Assembly (NCBI GenBank): GCA_964035795.1
Contig: OZ038325.1
Coordinates: forward strand, 7,432,232 to 7,496,231
DNA: 64,000 nucleotides
Direction: 5' to 3'
Source: Pterobdella sp. o SKG-2022
Taxonomy: Eukaryota > Annelida > Clitellata > Hirudinida > Piscicolidae
In this document: positions 41,001 to 58,800 of the stretch, in pieces
Position numbering within the stretch: position 1 is the stretch's first letter
Layout of the letters: each line of letters starts with the position of its first letter
Made by a program: the position numbers and the translations under genes
The notes under the pieces: model-generated
What the model was told of the DNA's origin: nothing
Database searches by the model: none
Seen by the model: only the letters and a program-made list of their open reading frames with translations

Positions 41001-43314
41001 GTTGAATGGAACAAAATCAAAATAAAAAGTTTGGAAAAAAAAAACAAAGCAAAAAAATTTGTAAATAATGAAGATGAAGTTAAAAGAGTTGATATAAATA
41101 TTGTTTATACTTGAATGAACCTTTGATGTGAAAAATATACTGAAATTATGTCAAAGAATGGAAAAAATAGAAAAACAGAAAAAATTGAAAGAATCATCAC
41201 CATGAATATCACTGAGAAAAAATATTAGCCACGATGAAGTTTCAAAAAAAAACTCGATAAAAAAATAAAAAAGTGGGAAAAAATCAAAAATAAAAGAAGT
41301 GTAACAATAAAAAATAATATGATGATGAAAATGAGATATTAGGAGGGCGCATGTTGATAGAACCAGGTGTGACTAATCGCCGTGCAGGTGTCTGAGAATA
41401 TGATAATAATAAAAAATTAAAAAAAAAAAAAATCATTATAAAAAGAATAATAATAATAAAAAGCTTATAATTGTGTGTTTTCTTTTAATTATTCATTTCA
41501 CTTTTAATCTTGAATATCATTATATCCAAAAACAGTTCACCAGTCAATCAAGTAATTGCAAACAACAAAATAATTAATTTCAATTTTAGAAAAAATATGA
41601 ATACTAAAAATAAATCTAAGAATAACCGACCAATCAGGTGTTAGGGCGACAAACAATCAAAGTAAGAGCCTGCGCGTGCCCGGGTAGAGATCGGAGTATT
41701 GAAGCCAACCCGAAGAAAAAAAATAATAACAACAATAATAATCATAATAGTAATAATAAAAATAAATATAACAGCAATGATAACAATAATAACAATCATG
41801 ATAAAAATAGTAATGGCTTCAATAATAATGATAATAATAATAATAATAATAATAATAAAAGTGATAAAAAAAATGGTGTTTTCAAAAATAAATACACTAA
41901 TAACATAGAAAAGAACATAAATACTGTTATTTACAGTAATAACGATAATAACAATAATATTCATAACGCCATTGTCAAAAATAAACTAAAAAGTTACAAA
42001 ATGAACAAAATAGACTACAATCACATTAATAACAATAACATCAGCAACAACAATAATAATAACAATAATAATAATAATAAAAACATCAAAAATAACTACT
42101 ATTACGATAACTACTACAATGAATACAACAAAGCGATATTCAAAAATCCCACTAACGACTACCAATATTATAGAAGTCACAGTATTAATAATTTAAATAA
42201 TAACAACAGCACTAATACTAATAATATAAATAATGATAATAACAAAATCAATAATAATCGTAGTAATAGTATTGATAGTGGTATTGGTTATGACGTAGTA
42301 CCTGACCAACCAATCAGCGACTCTCAACATCTTTCAAGTATTATTTGCATTGTTGCATACAATAATATAAGTTTTTATTATAGTTTCACCTTCATTATTG
42401 TTGTTATTATTCTTATTGTAAATATATCATTATATTTTTCATTAAATTAAAAATAATCATAGTTGAAGTCAACATGATCATGATAGATAACAGTGAATTA
42501 GAAGCGGAAGAAAACCATGATTCACGCCATTTTGAAAATTACGACAATGTGACGTCATCTTTAACCGGAAGAACAACAAATAGATTCTCAAAAACTCTGA
42601 AAAGAAAACTAAGCGATGGCGATGATGATGAATATGTCCCAAGTTACGACAAAAAAATAAAAAAAAATAGAACATACAATGACGAAAACTTCTACAATGA
42701 CATCAACAATATACACAATAGAAATGATAATTATTTTATTGAGAATAATAATAACAAAAATGATAATAGTAATAATAATGGAAATAATAAAAGGCCGGAA
42801 GATGAATGGCCCACAGAAGAGGTATACTATTTGCAGGTTATGACGCTATTTTTTGTGTTTCATGGTTTTAAAGTGACACTGTTATAACGTAATTCATTTT
42901 CTTCAAGATAAAAAAACGACCGATTCTTTGAAAAAAAAATAACAATAAACATCACTAACACAGATCAAGGGAAAGTCAAACTTCAAAATTCTCCAAAAAA
43001 TCAACTACTCTCTGCAAATGGTGCAACTAATTCCCAAAACTGTAATTGAAAAATATAGAAATAATAATAATGATGATGGTGGTGCTGATGATGGCGATGG
43101 TGGTAATGATGATGGTGGGGTTAAAGAAAACAATAATAAGCATAATAATAATATAATTCATATTAATTGCATATATCAACAGAGCAATGAAGATAATAAT
43201 GAAAAGGATGGTATAACTATAAAAGCTGACATGAGTAGGAGTTATAATGGGGGTACCCATGATATCAACACAGATGATACTGTAGATGATATTAAAAACA
43301 ACAATAATAATTAA
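36012..43314 (+). CDS. p53: p53/p63/p73-family transcription factor (multi-exon)
   Basis: Sequence-specific transcription factor of the DNA-damage response and germline quality control, acting as a nuclear tetramer. Exons: 36307-36386 (FEEFASL, a transactivation-like motif), 37813-37887, 38215-38258, 38464-38542, 38767-38904, 39797-39950, 40643-40755, 41638-42337, 42463-42836, 42964-43314; all phases fit. The DNA-binding domain shows STNWIYCKQLEKLY, TIIRALPIFY, INEVVQRC, SVIVPYEDPQVG, YQFTCFSSCHGGYKERP and VRACACPGRDR, aligning without doubt to vertebrate p53/p63. A Lys-rich bipartite nuclear signal (KRKLSDGDDDE...DKKIKK) precedes the tetramerization domain (YYLQ-IKGKSNFKILQKINYSL, then LIPKTVIEKYR). 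The last helix is the p63/p73 type. The linker is swollen by Asn runs, giving about 700 residues in all. The first exon is uncertain: ATG at 36012 with a donor near 36069 is one phase-compatible option. Confidence 0.95.
36115..36300. repeat. (CATC/CTAT)n tetranucleotide tract before a p53-family acceptor
   Basis: CTATCCATCCATCC-type units run right up to the CATCAG acceptor at 36306 and occupy the polypyrimidine-tract position. Confidence 0.85.
36307..36386 (+). CDS. p53: p53-family transactivation-like exon
   Basis: Begins after a (CATC)n tract ending CATCAG. Reads LGDLAKSTQISFNEIDDFNF and then EEFASL before a GTTAGT donor. Acidic and aromatic residues in an F-x-x-F-x-x-L arrangement recall the FxxxWxxL MDM2/TAF contact of p53. 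This is a resemblance only. The phase (two leading bases, phase 0 at the end) suits the next exon. Confidence 0.55.
36846..37021. repeat. ATT/GTT compound repeat with 12-18 bp higher-order period
   Basis: ATTATTGTTATT and ATTATTGTGATT units alternate regularly in a p53-family intron. The Ile/Val ORFs on either strand are by-products. Confidence 0.88.
37526..37799. repeat. (TCA)n trinucleotide repeat abutting a p53-family exon
   Basis: About 270 bp of TCA/ATC units with CCA and TTC interruptions. It ends 13 bp before the acceptor (CCCGATCAG) of the exon at 37813. All three plus frames are open across it; the true exon most likely starts after the array. Confidence 0.9.
37893..38033. repeat. 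(AAT)n trinucleotide repeat
   Basis: AAT/GAT units starting 5 bp after the donor of the p53-family exon 37813-37887. Confidence 0.9.
38464..40755 (+). CDS. p53: p53-family DNA-binding domain exons, first four
   Basis: Exons 38464-38542, 38767-38904, 39797-39950 and 40643-40755 carry most of the DNA-binding core. By alignment from memory to human p53: Lys120 (ETKS), Arg175 (VVQRC), Cys176, Cys238, Ser241, Cys242, Gly245 and Arg249 are kept. The position of zinc ligand His179 is Asp (RCAAD) and that of DNA-contact Arg248 is Glu (GGYKERP). Trp at the p53 Cys124 position matches p63/p73. The first intron sits where vertebrates split the TWTYS|ELKKLY region, within a few residues. Confidence 0.93.
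40284..40472. repeat. (AAT)n trinucleotide repeat
   Basis: AAT units with AAC, ACT and GAT interruptions in the intron before the p53-family exon at 40643. The Asn ORF across it (40253-40570) lacks a link to the p53 frame and is taken as intronic. Confidence 0.85.
41638..42337 (+). CDS. p53: p53-family exon: end of DNA-binding domain plus Asn-rich linker
   Basis: Starts VLGRQTIKVRACACPGRDRS, the DNA-contacting strand and H2 helix of the p53 core (Arg273, Arg280 and Arg282 positions kept; Cys275 and Cys277 kept), followed by KKK. About 200 residues of Asn-rich sequence with Lys, Ser, Asp and Tyr follow, then a more complex end (SIDSGIGYDVVPDQPISDSQ). The donor GTATTA gives phase 1, matching the acceptor at 42463. 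Confidence 0.9.
42463..42836 (+). CDS. p53: p53-family linker exon with nuclear localisation signal
   Basis: Encodes a bipartite basic cluster (RFSKTLKRKLSDGDDDEYVP then DKKIKKNR) of the kind that precedes the tetramerization domain in p53 proteins, an Asn-rich spacer, and the start of the tetramerization strand (WPTEEVYYLQ). The GTTATG donor is at 42837. The acceptor could be at 42463 or 42469; both are in phase. Confidence 0.85.
42964..43314 (+). CDS. p53: p53-family tetramerization-domain exon
   Basis: Reads IKGKSNFKILQKINYSLQMV then QLIPKTVIEKYRNNNN, aligning to the p63 segment VRGRETYEML...LELMQYLPQHTIETYR. The second helix (PKTVIEKYR) is characteristic of p63/p73 and ancestral family members. 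After it come Asp/Gly/Asn repeats and a stop at 43314; splicing out of this exon before the stop is possible. Confidence 0.85.
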   Translation: MKGKSNFKILQKINYSLQMVQLIPKTVIEKYRNNNNDDGGADDGDGGNDDGGVKENNNKHNNNIIHINCIYQQSNEDNNEKDGITIKADMSRSYNGGTHDINTDDTVDDIKNNNNN

Positions 43315-43660
43315 AAAACAATAATAATAATAAAAATGATTATGATGATGGTGGTATAAATTTCCAATCAACCTTAGACTAATGTATTGATGAGTGGTGA
43401 AAAATCAATGATAAAAATAACAATAAGAAGAATAACAATAAAATAAAATGTTATTTAATAATAATAATAACAAAAATAATAAAAAATAATGACAAAATAA
43501 GAAGACTGAGATTATGAATAATCATGAAGAGAGGCGTGAACTTGAATAAAATAACCAATGAAAAAAAAATAATTGAAACAAAAAAAATATCATAAACAAA
43601 AATATTATCAAAATAATATAAAATAAAACTCAAGAATAAAAAATAAGAAAAAAAAATTTT

Positions 43661-44045
43661 AAAAGCAACAAAAACAAAAAGTTGTGATAAAAGTAACAAA
43701 AACAAAAAGTTGTGATAAAAGTAACAAAAACAAAAAGTTGTGATAAAAGCAACAAAAAGAAAAAGTTGTGATAAAAGTAACAAAAACAAAAAGTTGTGAT
43801 AAAAGTAACAAAAACAAAAAGTTGTGATAAAAGCAACAAAAACAAAAAGTTGTGATAAAAGCAACAAAAAGAAAAAGTTGTGATAAAAGTAACAAAAACA
43901 AAAAGTTGTGATAAAAGTAACAAAAACAAAAAGTTGTGATAAAAGCAACAAAAACAAAAAGTTGTGATAAAAGCAACAAAAACAAAAAGTTGTGATAAAA
44001 GCAACAAAAACAAAAAGTTGTGATAAAAGCAACAAAAACAAAAAA
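43661..44045. repeat. 28-bp minisatellite, about 13-14 copies
   Basis: Unit GTTGTGATAAAAGYAACA followed by AAAASAAAAA, 28 bp, in near-perfect tandem. Two positions alternate between copies (GTAAC/GCAAC and AAC/AAG). It lies 3' of the p53-family gene. The minus-strand ORFs of Phe/Leu/Val across it (196, 143 and 108 codons) are repeat artefacts: a 28-bp unit changes frame each copy. Confidence 0.93.
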
Positions 44046-44162
44046 ATAATAACAAAAACAATTAAAACAAGAACTTACAACAAAAAATCAATTAAAAAAC
44101 AACAAAATCTCGACAAAACCACAACCAAAATAACAATTCATTCTCTATCCTCTCGTTTGTAG

Positions 44163-44196
44163 GAGTTACATCAGTAAAACAACTCGGTCTTTTTAG
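44163..44196 (+). CDS. Possible p53-family SAM-domain exon start
   Basis: After the acceptor TTTGTAG the sequence reads GVTSVKQLGLF in a phase-1 acceptor frame, resembling the vertebrate p63 exon that begins GLTTIYQIEHYS in its SAM domain. A donor GTTTCA follows, but the next candidate (44258, FIGLDELISINKN) does not join it in frame. A partial or decayed SAM domain, or coincidence, are both open. Confidence 0.25.
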
Positions 44197-45702
44197 GTTT
44201 CACAATAGTATTTACTTAGTTAATATACATTATATTTATCCATCTTTTGGTTTCTAGTTTATTGGTCTGGATGAGTTAATTAGTATTAATAAAAATAATG
44301 GTTATAATAATAATGACTTGTGGTCTAGAAACTTTTTGAGTTTATGCCGCTATAATAATATTTTTAAATGTTTCGTAATATTATTATCTAAATATAATAA
44401 AACTATATTAATTTTAAAGAAATTTTATAGCTTGATAATGCTTGTTTTCTTGAAAACCAGCATTACACAAAGCTTACTTTTAGTGCATTGTCATCGTTTC
44501 GTTTAGTCATGGAGTTTAAAAGTTAATCTCTGTGCTAAAAACATTTTCATCAGTAGGCTACCGTATTTAATGTCATATTATCATTGTTGATTATTATAAT
44601 TATTACTTTGATTATTATTATTATTTTGGTTATTATTATTATTACGTTGGTTATTATTGTTATTTTGATTATAATTATTATATCACGTTACCGATGGTTA
44701 TGTTTTTAAATAAAAAAGTTAAAATGAGATTTTTAATATCAACATCATGAAATATTAAAGTTAATTCATAAAAGATATAAAATGAAAAAATTACTTTTTG
44801 GATTTAATACTTACTTTTCTTCTGACCATTCCTAAAGGGGTTTTCCTTGTTGTTCTCGAAGGTTCAAATCATTAACATTCAAAAGAATATCCTTGCATTA
44901 AGATATTTCTTGTAAATTATAAGCTTTCGGAGTTTCATCTATGTTAATCCATTTTTTTACTTTGTTTTCAGTGTTAATATTTATTGAATGCTAAAAAACT
45001 TTTTGTTAATAATAATTTTTACATTAAATTACATCTTTGAATTTTTTATTTTTTTATTATGAATGAACTATTTCTTTTATTTTTGTTTTATTTTTCAAAA
45101 TTATTGTTCAAAAAACGTTTTTTTATGACTTCATTATTTTAACCAATGATTTTTAATTCATAACTTCCCCATAATATTTGCTACCATATGAGATTTTCGT
45201 TCACCTTTTTTTCAGGTTTTTGAGAAATAAAATAGGAATGCTCCTTACATCAATTGATAAACAATAAAAACATTTATCCCCAAATAAGTGCATAAAAAAT
45301 GAATATTCATTTAATAAATAAAATCTCACCATTTAATAAATATTTCTAAATATCCATAAAAAATATCTTAATCTTTACAGTGTGATCTAGTGGTTAAAAA
45401 AAATTTAAGCTTCATAGCGCAAAGTTAGCGTGAAGTCACAGTAGTTGTCTGGTCTCATTGATAAATTCAAATAGGATTCACCGCTGTGAGTTCTATGAAC
45501 TATATAATACCGTTGAAATGAAAATGTTTAGAAATATTCTTATCATTATAGGGTAATTAATAGTTTTAATAATAGAAAATATTAAAATTTTGGAATGATG
45601 AAATCATTTGATATTTTATATAAAAAAAAAAGTTTATATAAACAAAAATTTATGAAAAAATAAATAAAAAAATCGATATTGAAACAGAAAAAATAAACTT
45701 AA

Positions 45703-45881
45703 CTACTCAACCAGTTCATCAATATCATTATCCCCGTATCTCCCTCCATACCAACCAGTAACAATATCATTACTTATTACAAAAAATCCATCATCAACAC
45801 CAATGGGACTCAAGTTATGAACACAATAAAATGACATGACCAATATTAAATTTTTACTTATAACATAGTTATTGAATATAT
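45703..45881 (-). CDS. Unassigned coding-like segment ending in a stop
   Basis: The minus frame reads SPIGVDDGFFVISNDIVTGW then YGGRYGDNDIDELVE-stop, with balanced composition unlike the surrounding DNA. I do not recognise it. It could be a last exon (an acceptor candidate is CTTGAG near 45804) of an alternative 3' end of the EGF/IPT gene, or of a separate small gene. No partner exon is proven. Confidence 0.35.
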
Positions 45882-46283
45882 TTAAAAGTACTAATGGGTT
45901 TTATTGAGATACAAAGCTGTTCATTAACTAAGCAACATTTTCAAGTATATATGAAAGCTTTGTATGTTAATAAAATTTATTAGTATTTTGAAATAAACTC
46001 CTTTTATTGTGGTTAAAGATAGATCAACAAAATAATCGTCAAATTAATCATTAATAAAATGAACCCAATCAATACTCCAACTATTATTATAATCACTATC
46101 CCAACAAGCAGCACAAGTATTAAAAAACTCCACCATAACCAATAAAAAACCATCACACAAACCACGACCAATACCACCGGCCCATCCCAACCAATACTAC
46201 CCTATCACAACAAACACTACCGGCCCATCACAACCAACACTACCCCATCACAACCACTACCAAATCACCATCCCATCAAAAAA

Positions 46284-53781
<7,498 letters not shown>

Positions 53782-55806
53782 TATTTTTACTAATATCCTT
53801 CTATATTAATTAATTTTATACTATTATTTTTGTTAATTAATATTAAATAAATTATCAATTAATTTATATAAAAATATATAGAAACTAAACATTACTAAAT
53901 ATACAAATTGTTTATCTTACTTTAATGGTTGTATTTATTCTTGAAATTGCCTAAGTTGAAAATAAACGACAATCTCTGAAGACTTGAAATTAAATAACGG
54001 TTGGCATTTAGACCAGAAATAAATGTATATAATGTTATTGTTGATAAGTACATATTATGATATATATGAATATTACTCATAGATACAGGTTCTAACGTAT
54101 TATTTGATGGTATTATATTTAATTTTATATTGTAAATAAGATTATTTATGAAATATATTTCAAACATGTGTTATAGAATCGCATAGTAACAAGAATAACA
54201 TTAAAAGCTTTTAAAATATTGTTTTAAAAATTATAAAATGATTTAAAGCAATATAAAACACAAATATCATACTTTTTCTTTTCAACACGCGGTATTGTTC
54301 AGGCTGTTAGATTGAACGTCCTTATAATATGTCATCATGAAGAGCAACTAACTTTTCTACTTGACTATTGTTAACATCTAATAATAATTATTACTATTGA
54401 GTTTAGTGCTTTAAAAAAACTTGTTTGTAAATTAAGCGCTATGAAAATACTAATAAAATTAATAATCGAAATTAATTACACCTATTATTATCAATATATA
54501 ACTATAGTTTTCCTATATGATCACTAGTATATATATATTATTGTTCTGTATTTATATATTTTAATCTTCATATAAATACTGTTATAAAACTGTGAATTAT
54601 AACTACTATACAAATATATAACAGTTATGAAAAAAAAAACAGTAAGTATTCATTTAGTTAATACACAAAGCTTTTCATAAGAGAATCTTACATTACCAAA
54701 TCAGGTGTTAGCATATAAATATCAATACTATTATTACTACATGAATATTAATTTCATAATCACTATATGAAAATTAATTGATTTGAGGAATTGCCACTGG
54801 TAGAAAAACCATGATGAAAAATGATCTATATATATATATCATATATATGATATGCAAAATTTAATGCTATAAATAAACAACTTTAACGTACATGAGAACA
54901 TGTGAAATCCTACAGTTCACATATAATTGTCAGTCTCCAAGCATATCTTCTTCATTGAGAGCTTCACAACCGTCAGTATTGATCATTTGCTTGCTATCAT
55001 CATTATTATTAGAATTTTTCATTAAATTATCATTTATATTTTTATTATTAAGTTATCATTATTATTTTTTTTTATAGGTTATTATCATTTTTCAACATTA
55101 TATTATCATTATTATTTTTGTTATTGAATCATTTTTTTTATTTTATTCTTTTATGATTATTATTATTTCAAAGCGACCTCAACCATCTCCCAAATGTAAT
55201 AATCACAGGTATAAGCACAAGAACAAACTGAGACTTTAAAGTTTCAAATAGATTTTTTGTTGCAATAATCATAGTTCATTGAATTTATGTTGGTTAGAAT
55301 AACAGGTAAAAACTAATTAAAATTTTTAACGCCCGACCTTTGTGAGCTTACGGGTGATAACACAGTAAATATTGAAGTCTTTGTGTTATATCGTTGTGGT
55401 TGTTTAAGCCAAAAATTAATATACAATACAAAGTACACTTGCCATAGCTTATTAAACTTCACTTAATGATGTGAGTTAGACTTAGGCTTTTTGAGAAAGG
55501 TATACTGAAATTTGAAAACTTTTAAAGTCCTTTGTTGAATACTTTATCGTATAACAGTGGAGAATTGCCAACAAAACAATGGAGACTAACAAATTAATAA
55601 ACAATTTTAAGTTTCCAAATTATAAAAAATAAAAAAATATTTGAATAAAAATTACCCTTTTACAAAGCACTGGAAAAGCAACTGAAGAGACTAAAAAAGT
55701 TAAATAAAACCAACGAAAACCATAATAAAAATAATGAAATAATTATAATAAAAATAAGAATAAAATAATAATGATAATAATAACAATAATAAAATAATAA
55801 TACTAA
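53782..55806. other. Intergenic region between the EGF/IPT and SHOC1 genes
   Basis: Both neighbours are on the minus strand, so this holds the SHOC1 3' UTR and the EGF/IPT promoter. It is AT-rich with short TATA runs (54525-54540, 54825-54850) and ATT arrays (55000-55170). I see no gene or RNA. Confidence 0.5.
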
Positions 55807-58800
55807 TCATAAAAACATAAGTTTAGTCTGCCCTTTCTTAAGGGTTGGATCATAACGAAAAGACAGCCTACGCTTGCTATCACAGCCCTGGGTATTTCCC
55901 GAGTTGATTTCGTGCCTATTTAGGAAGTTATTATTGTTATTATTATTATTGTTTTTGTTGTTAGCGTAGGTATTTTTACTGATAGTCATGAGATCATTAT
56001 TTTTCTTGTTGTAGCTGTTATTATTATTGAGCTTATTATTATTATTCATAGAACACTGTGTGTATTGCTTCCCGTGGGTTTGTAAGGGGTTCATGACCGA
56101 CCTATGGTGAACTCCAATGGTGCCCCTTCCAAAGACGTCTGTAAATTATTATTTGTTATTATCATTATTATTATCGCTTTTATTATTTGATTTATTATTT
56201 ATATTTTTAGATGTATCTTTTTTATTAATAGATATTATTTATTATTTTTATTATTCAAATAGCTTTTTTAAAATTCCATTTCTTTTTATTATGACTTTTA
56301 TTAGTTATTATTTATTGATTTTTTTTCGCATTGTTTTTCTTTTTTATAATAAAACTAATACATTTGCCCAGTTATATAACTACTATTTTTAAATATACAT
56401 TTATTTTTCTAAATGCTTTTCTAATAGTGCCCATTACATAGCTAGTAAAATAGTTGATATGAACATTTACTTACTAATAATAATATTCAGAGACACCATG
56501 TAACAATGCTTATGTTAATTGATTTCAAAAATATCTTTCCATTTGAAAGTATACTAACGAATTATGTCAAAGTTGGACTTTTCGAAAATTTTAGTTGAAT
56601 AAAAAAAGTATCAAAATAATGCCTTTTTTGTAGTTATTTTTAGAATCAATATTATTGTTATTTTTATTAATATAGTTAGGAATATTGTTATTATTATTAC
56701 AATTATTATAATAATAATTATTATTATTATTTTTATAATTATTATTAATATTTATTTTATGCCATAAAACTCCCAAATGAGTATACAAAATGCCATAACC
56801 TCCTCATTAAAACTAAAGCCCTTACCATAGCCAATGTCACGCATTATTCCTACCATTTATAATGCATATATTATCCTCAGAGTTTATGTCCATATAGCCA
56901 TCCTCATCACAAGGTGATAATTATTTATCCATCATTATTACTACGTTATTTTTTATTCATCCTCATCATTATACTGCAGGTGTTATACTTGCTCTATAGT
57001 TAATATCATTATATATATATTTGTCAAAATTATACTAGTTATTACTATTATATGTATATGGTATAACTACACGATATATCATTATAAGAGTCTATTTATC
57101 ATTACAATAAACTTATCATTCTTACCGTTAATATCCTGTATTCTCAATGAAGCTCCCCTACCACCACCTCCACCACCACCCTCACTACCAGTAACCGCCA
57201 TTGAACCAGCCTTATCTGTTCTGCCCTTATAATTCCCTTTCATTCTTCCTTTAATGTTAAAGTCCTCTGTTATGATTTTTCCGCCATTGTAAGTATTTAT
57301 TAGACTTCCTCCCATGGCTTTGTTGTTCGGATTGTACAGGTTGAAGTTTTCATTATTGCTATTATCATCATGATTAAAAAAGTGAGAATAACTGTTACCA
57401 TTGAAAATATTATTATTATTACTATCATTATTTTTATTATTAAAATTATTATTATTATTATTATGGGAGGTGTTTGAATGGCATATCTTTCCATTGCACA
57501 GGTGCAACTCATCAGCTTGGAAAAGGTTATCATGCTGATGATGATGGTTGTGGTAAGGGTGTTGGTAGCCGTTGTCTTTATCGAAATAGTTATCGTGAAA
57601 GCTTTGATGATGATGTTTATTGTTATTATTATTGTATTGGAAGTATTCATTATTATTAGGATTACTACTACTAATAACGCCACTAGTACCCATAAAACCA
57701 TCATTATTATTATTTAAAAAACCATAATCTTCACAAGGGTTGTGAGTCCAATTCATGAGAGTATTATCCTTATGAAGTTTGTAGTTATGGAGATTATGAT
57801 TATCCTTACATAAATTGTATTCATCATTAAATATTTTGTATTCATCATTGTGTATTCTGTATTCATCATTATATCCTTCGCAAAAATTATTAAAAGTTTC
57901 ATAATCATCATCATTACAAGGACGAAAATCGAAAAAACGCTCATTAAAACCAGCGTCTGCGCCAAAAACATTGTTCGCCCCGCCAAAAATACCGGTTGTG
58001 TCGTCATGGTATTCGCCATTGTAGATGCTTGTATTGGAAGCAGTGTTTTTATCATTGAAAATCGTGTTTTTAACGTTGAAAACTGCGTCTTTGCTGTTGT
58101 TTCTGTTGAGCAAGGTTCCTTTTACGTTTGAAATATTAAAGCTTTTTTCATCATTATAACTGAAGATGTCACCGTTATCACCACTACCACCACCACCCCC
58201 ACCCCTACCAGCACCATCATCACTACCAACACCAACACCACCACCACTCCCACCCCTACCAACAGTACCATCATCACCACCTTCATAATTGAAATTGAAC
58301 CCTCTTTTATCGCCCACGGTAAACACACTTTCTGGTCTATCGTCCACATAGAACAAAGAATTGTTCTTGATTTCATCGTCATTATTGTTCAATGTATTGT
58401 TAATGATATTATTATTATTATTGAAATACTTACTAGTATTTAAACTATTATTATTATTATTATTATTATTGAAATACTCACTAGTAATTAAACTATTATT
58501 ATTATTACTTAATCTATTATTAGAACTCAATCTTGCTCTATTAATACAACCGCCATCATTATATTTGATAAGAATATCATCATTATCCTCACTATCTATA
58601 TACCCATCAAAACCCTTATTATTATTAACATCGTCATTTTCATCGTCGTCAAAACAGTTATGAAATGAGTATTCACAGTATTTGGGCGCCTCGAATGCAG
58701 GACGGTGTGTGTCGATATGCATTGGTACGCCTTCTAGTCTTCTTCTATTATTATTATTATAATTATTGTTATTATTAGTCTTATGCTTATTATTATTTCT

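Larger units (their letters stand above)
43315..45702. other. Intergenic region between convergent p53-family and EGF/IPT genes
   Basis: It holds the 28-bp minisatellite, short ATT arrays (44575-44700) and otherwise unstructured AT-rich DNA. Possible p53-family 3' exons at 44163 and 44258 are noted separately. Confidence 0.5.

Noticed and set aside
43451..44061. Minus-strand ORFs of 196, 143 and 108 codons (Phe/Leu/Val)
   Set aside because: Produced by the 28-bp minisatellite, which cycles through all three frames.
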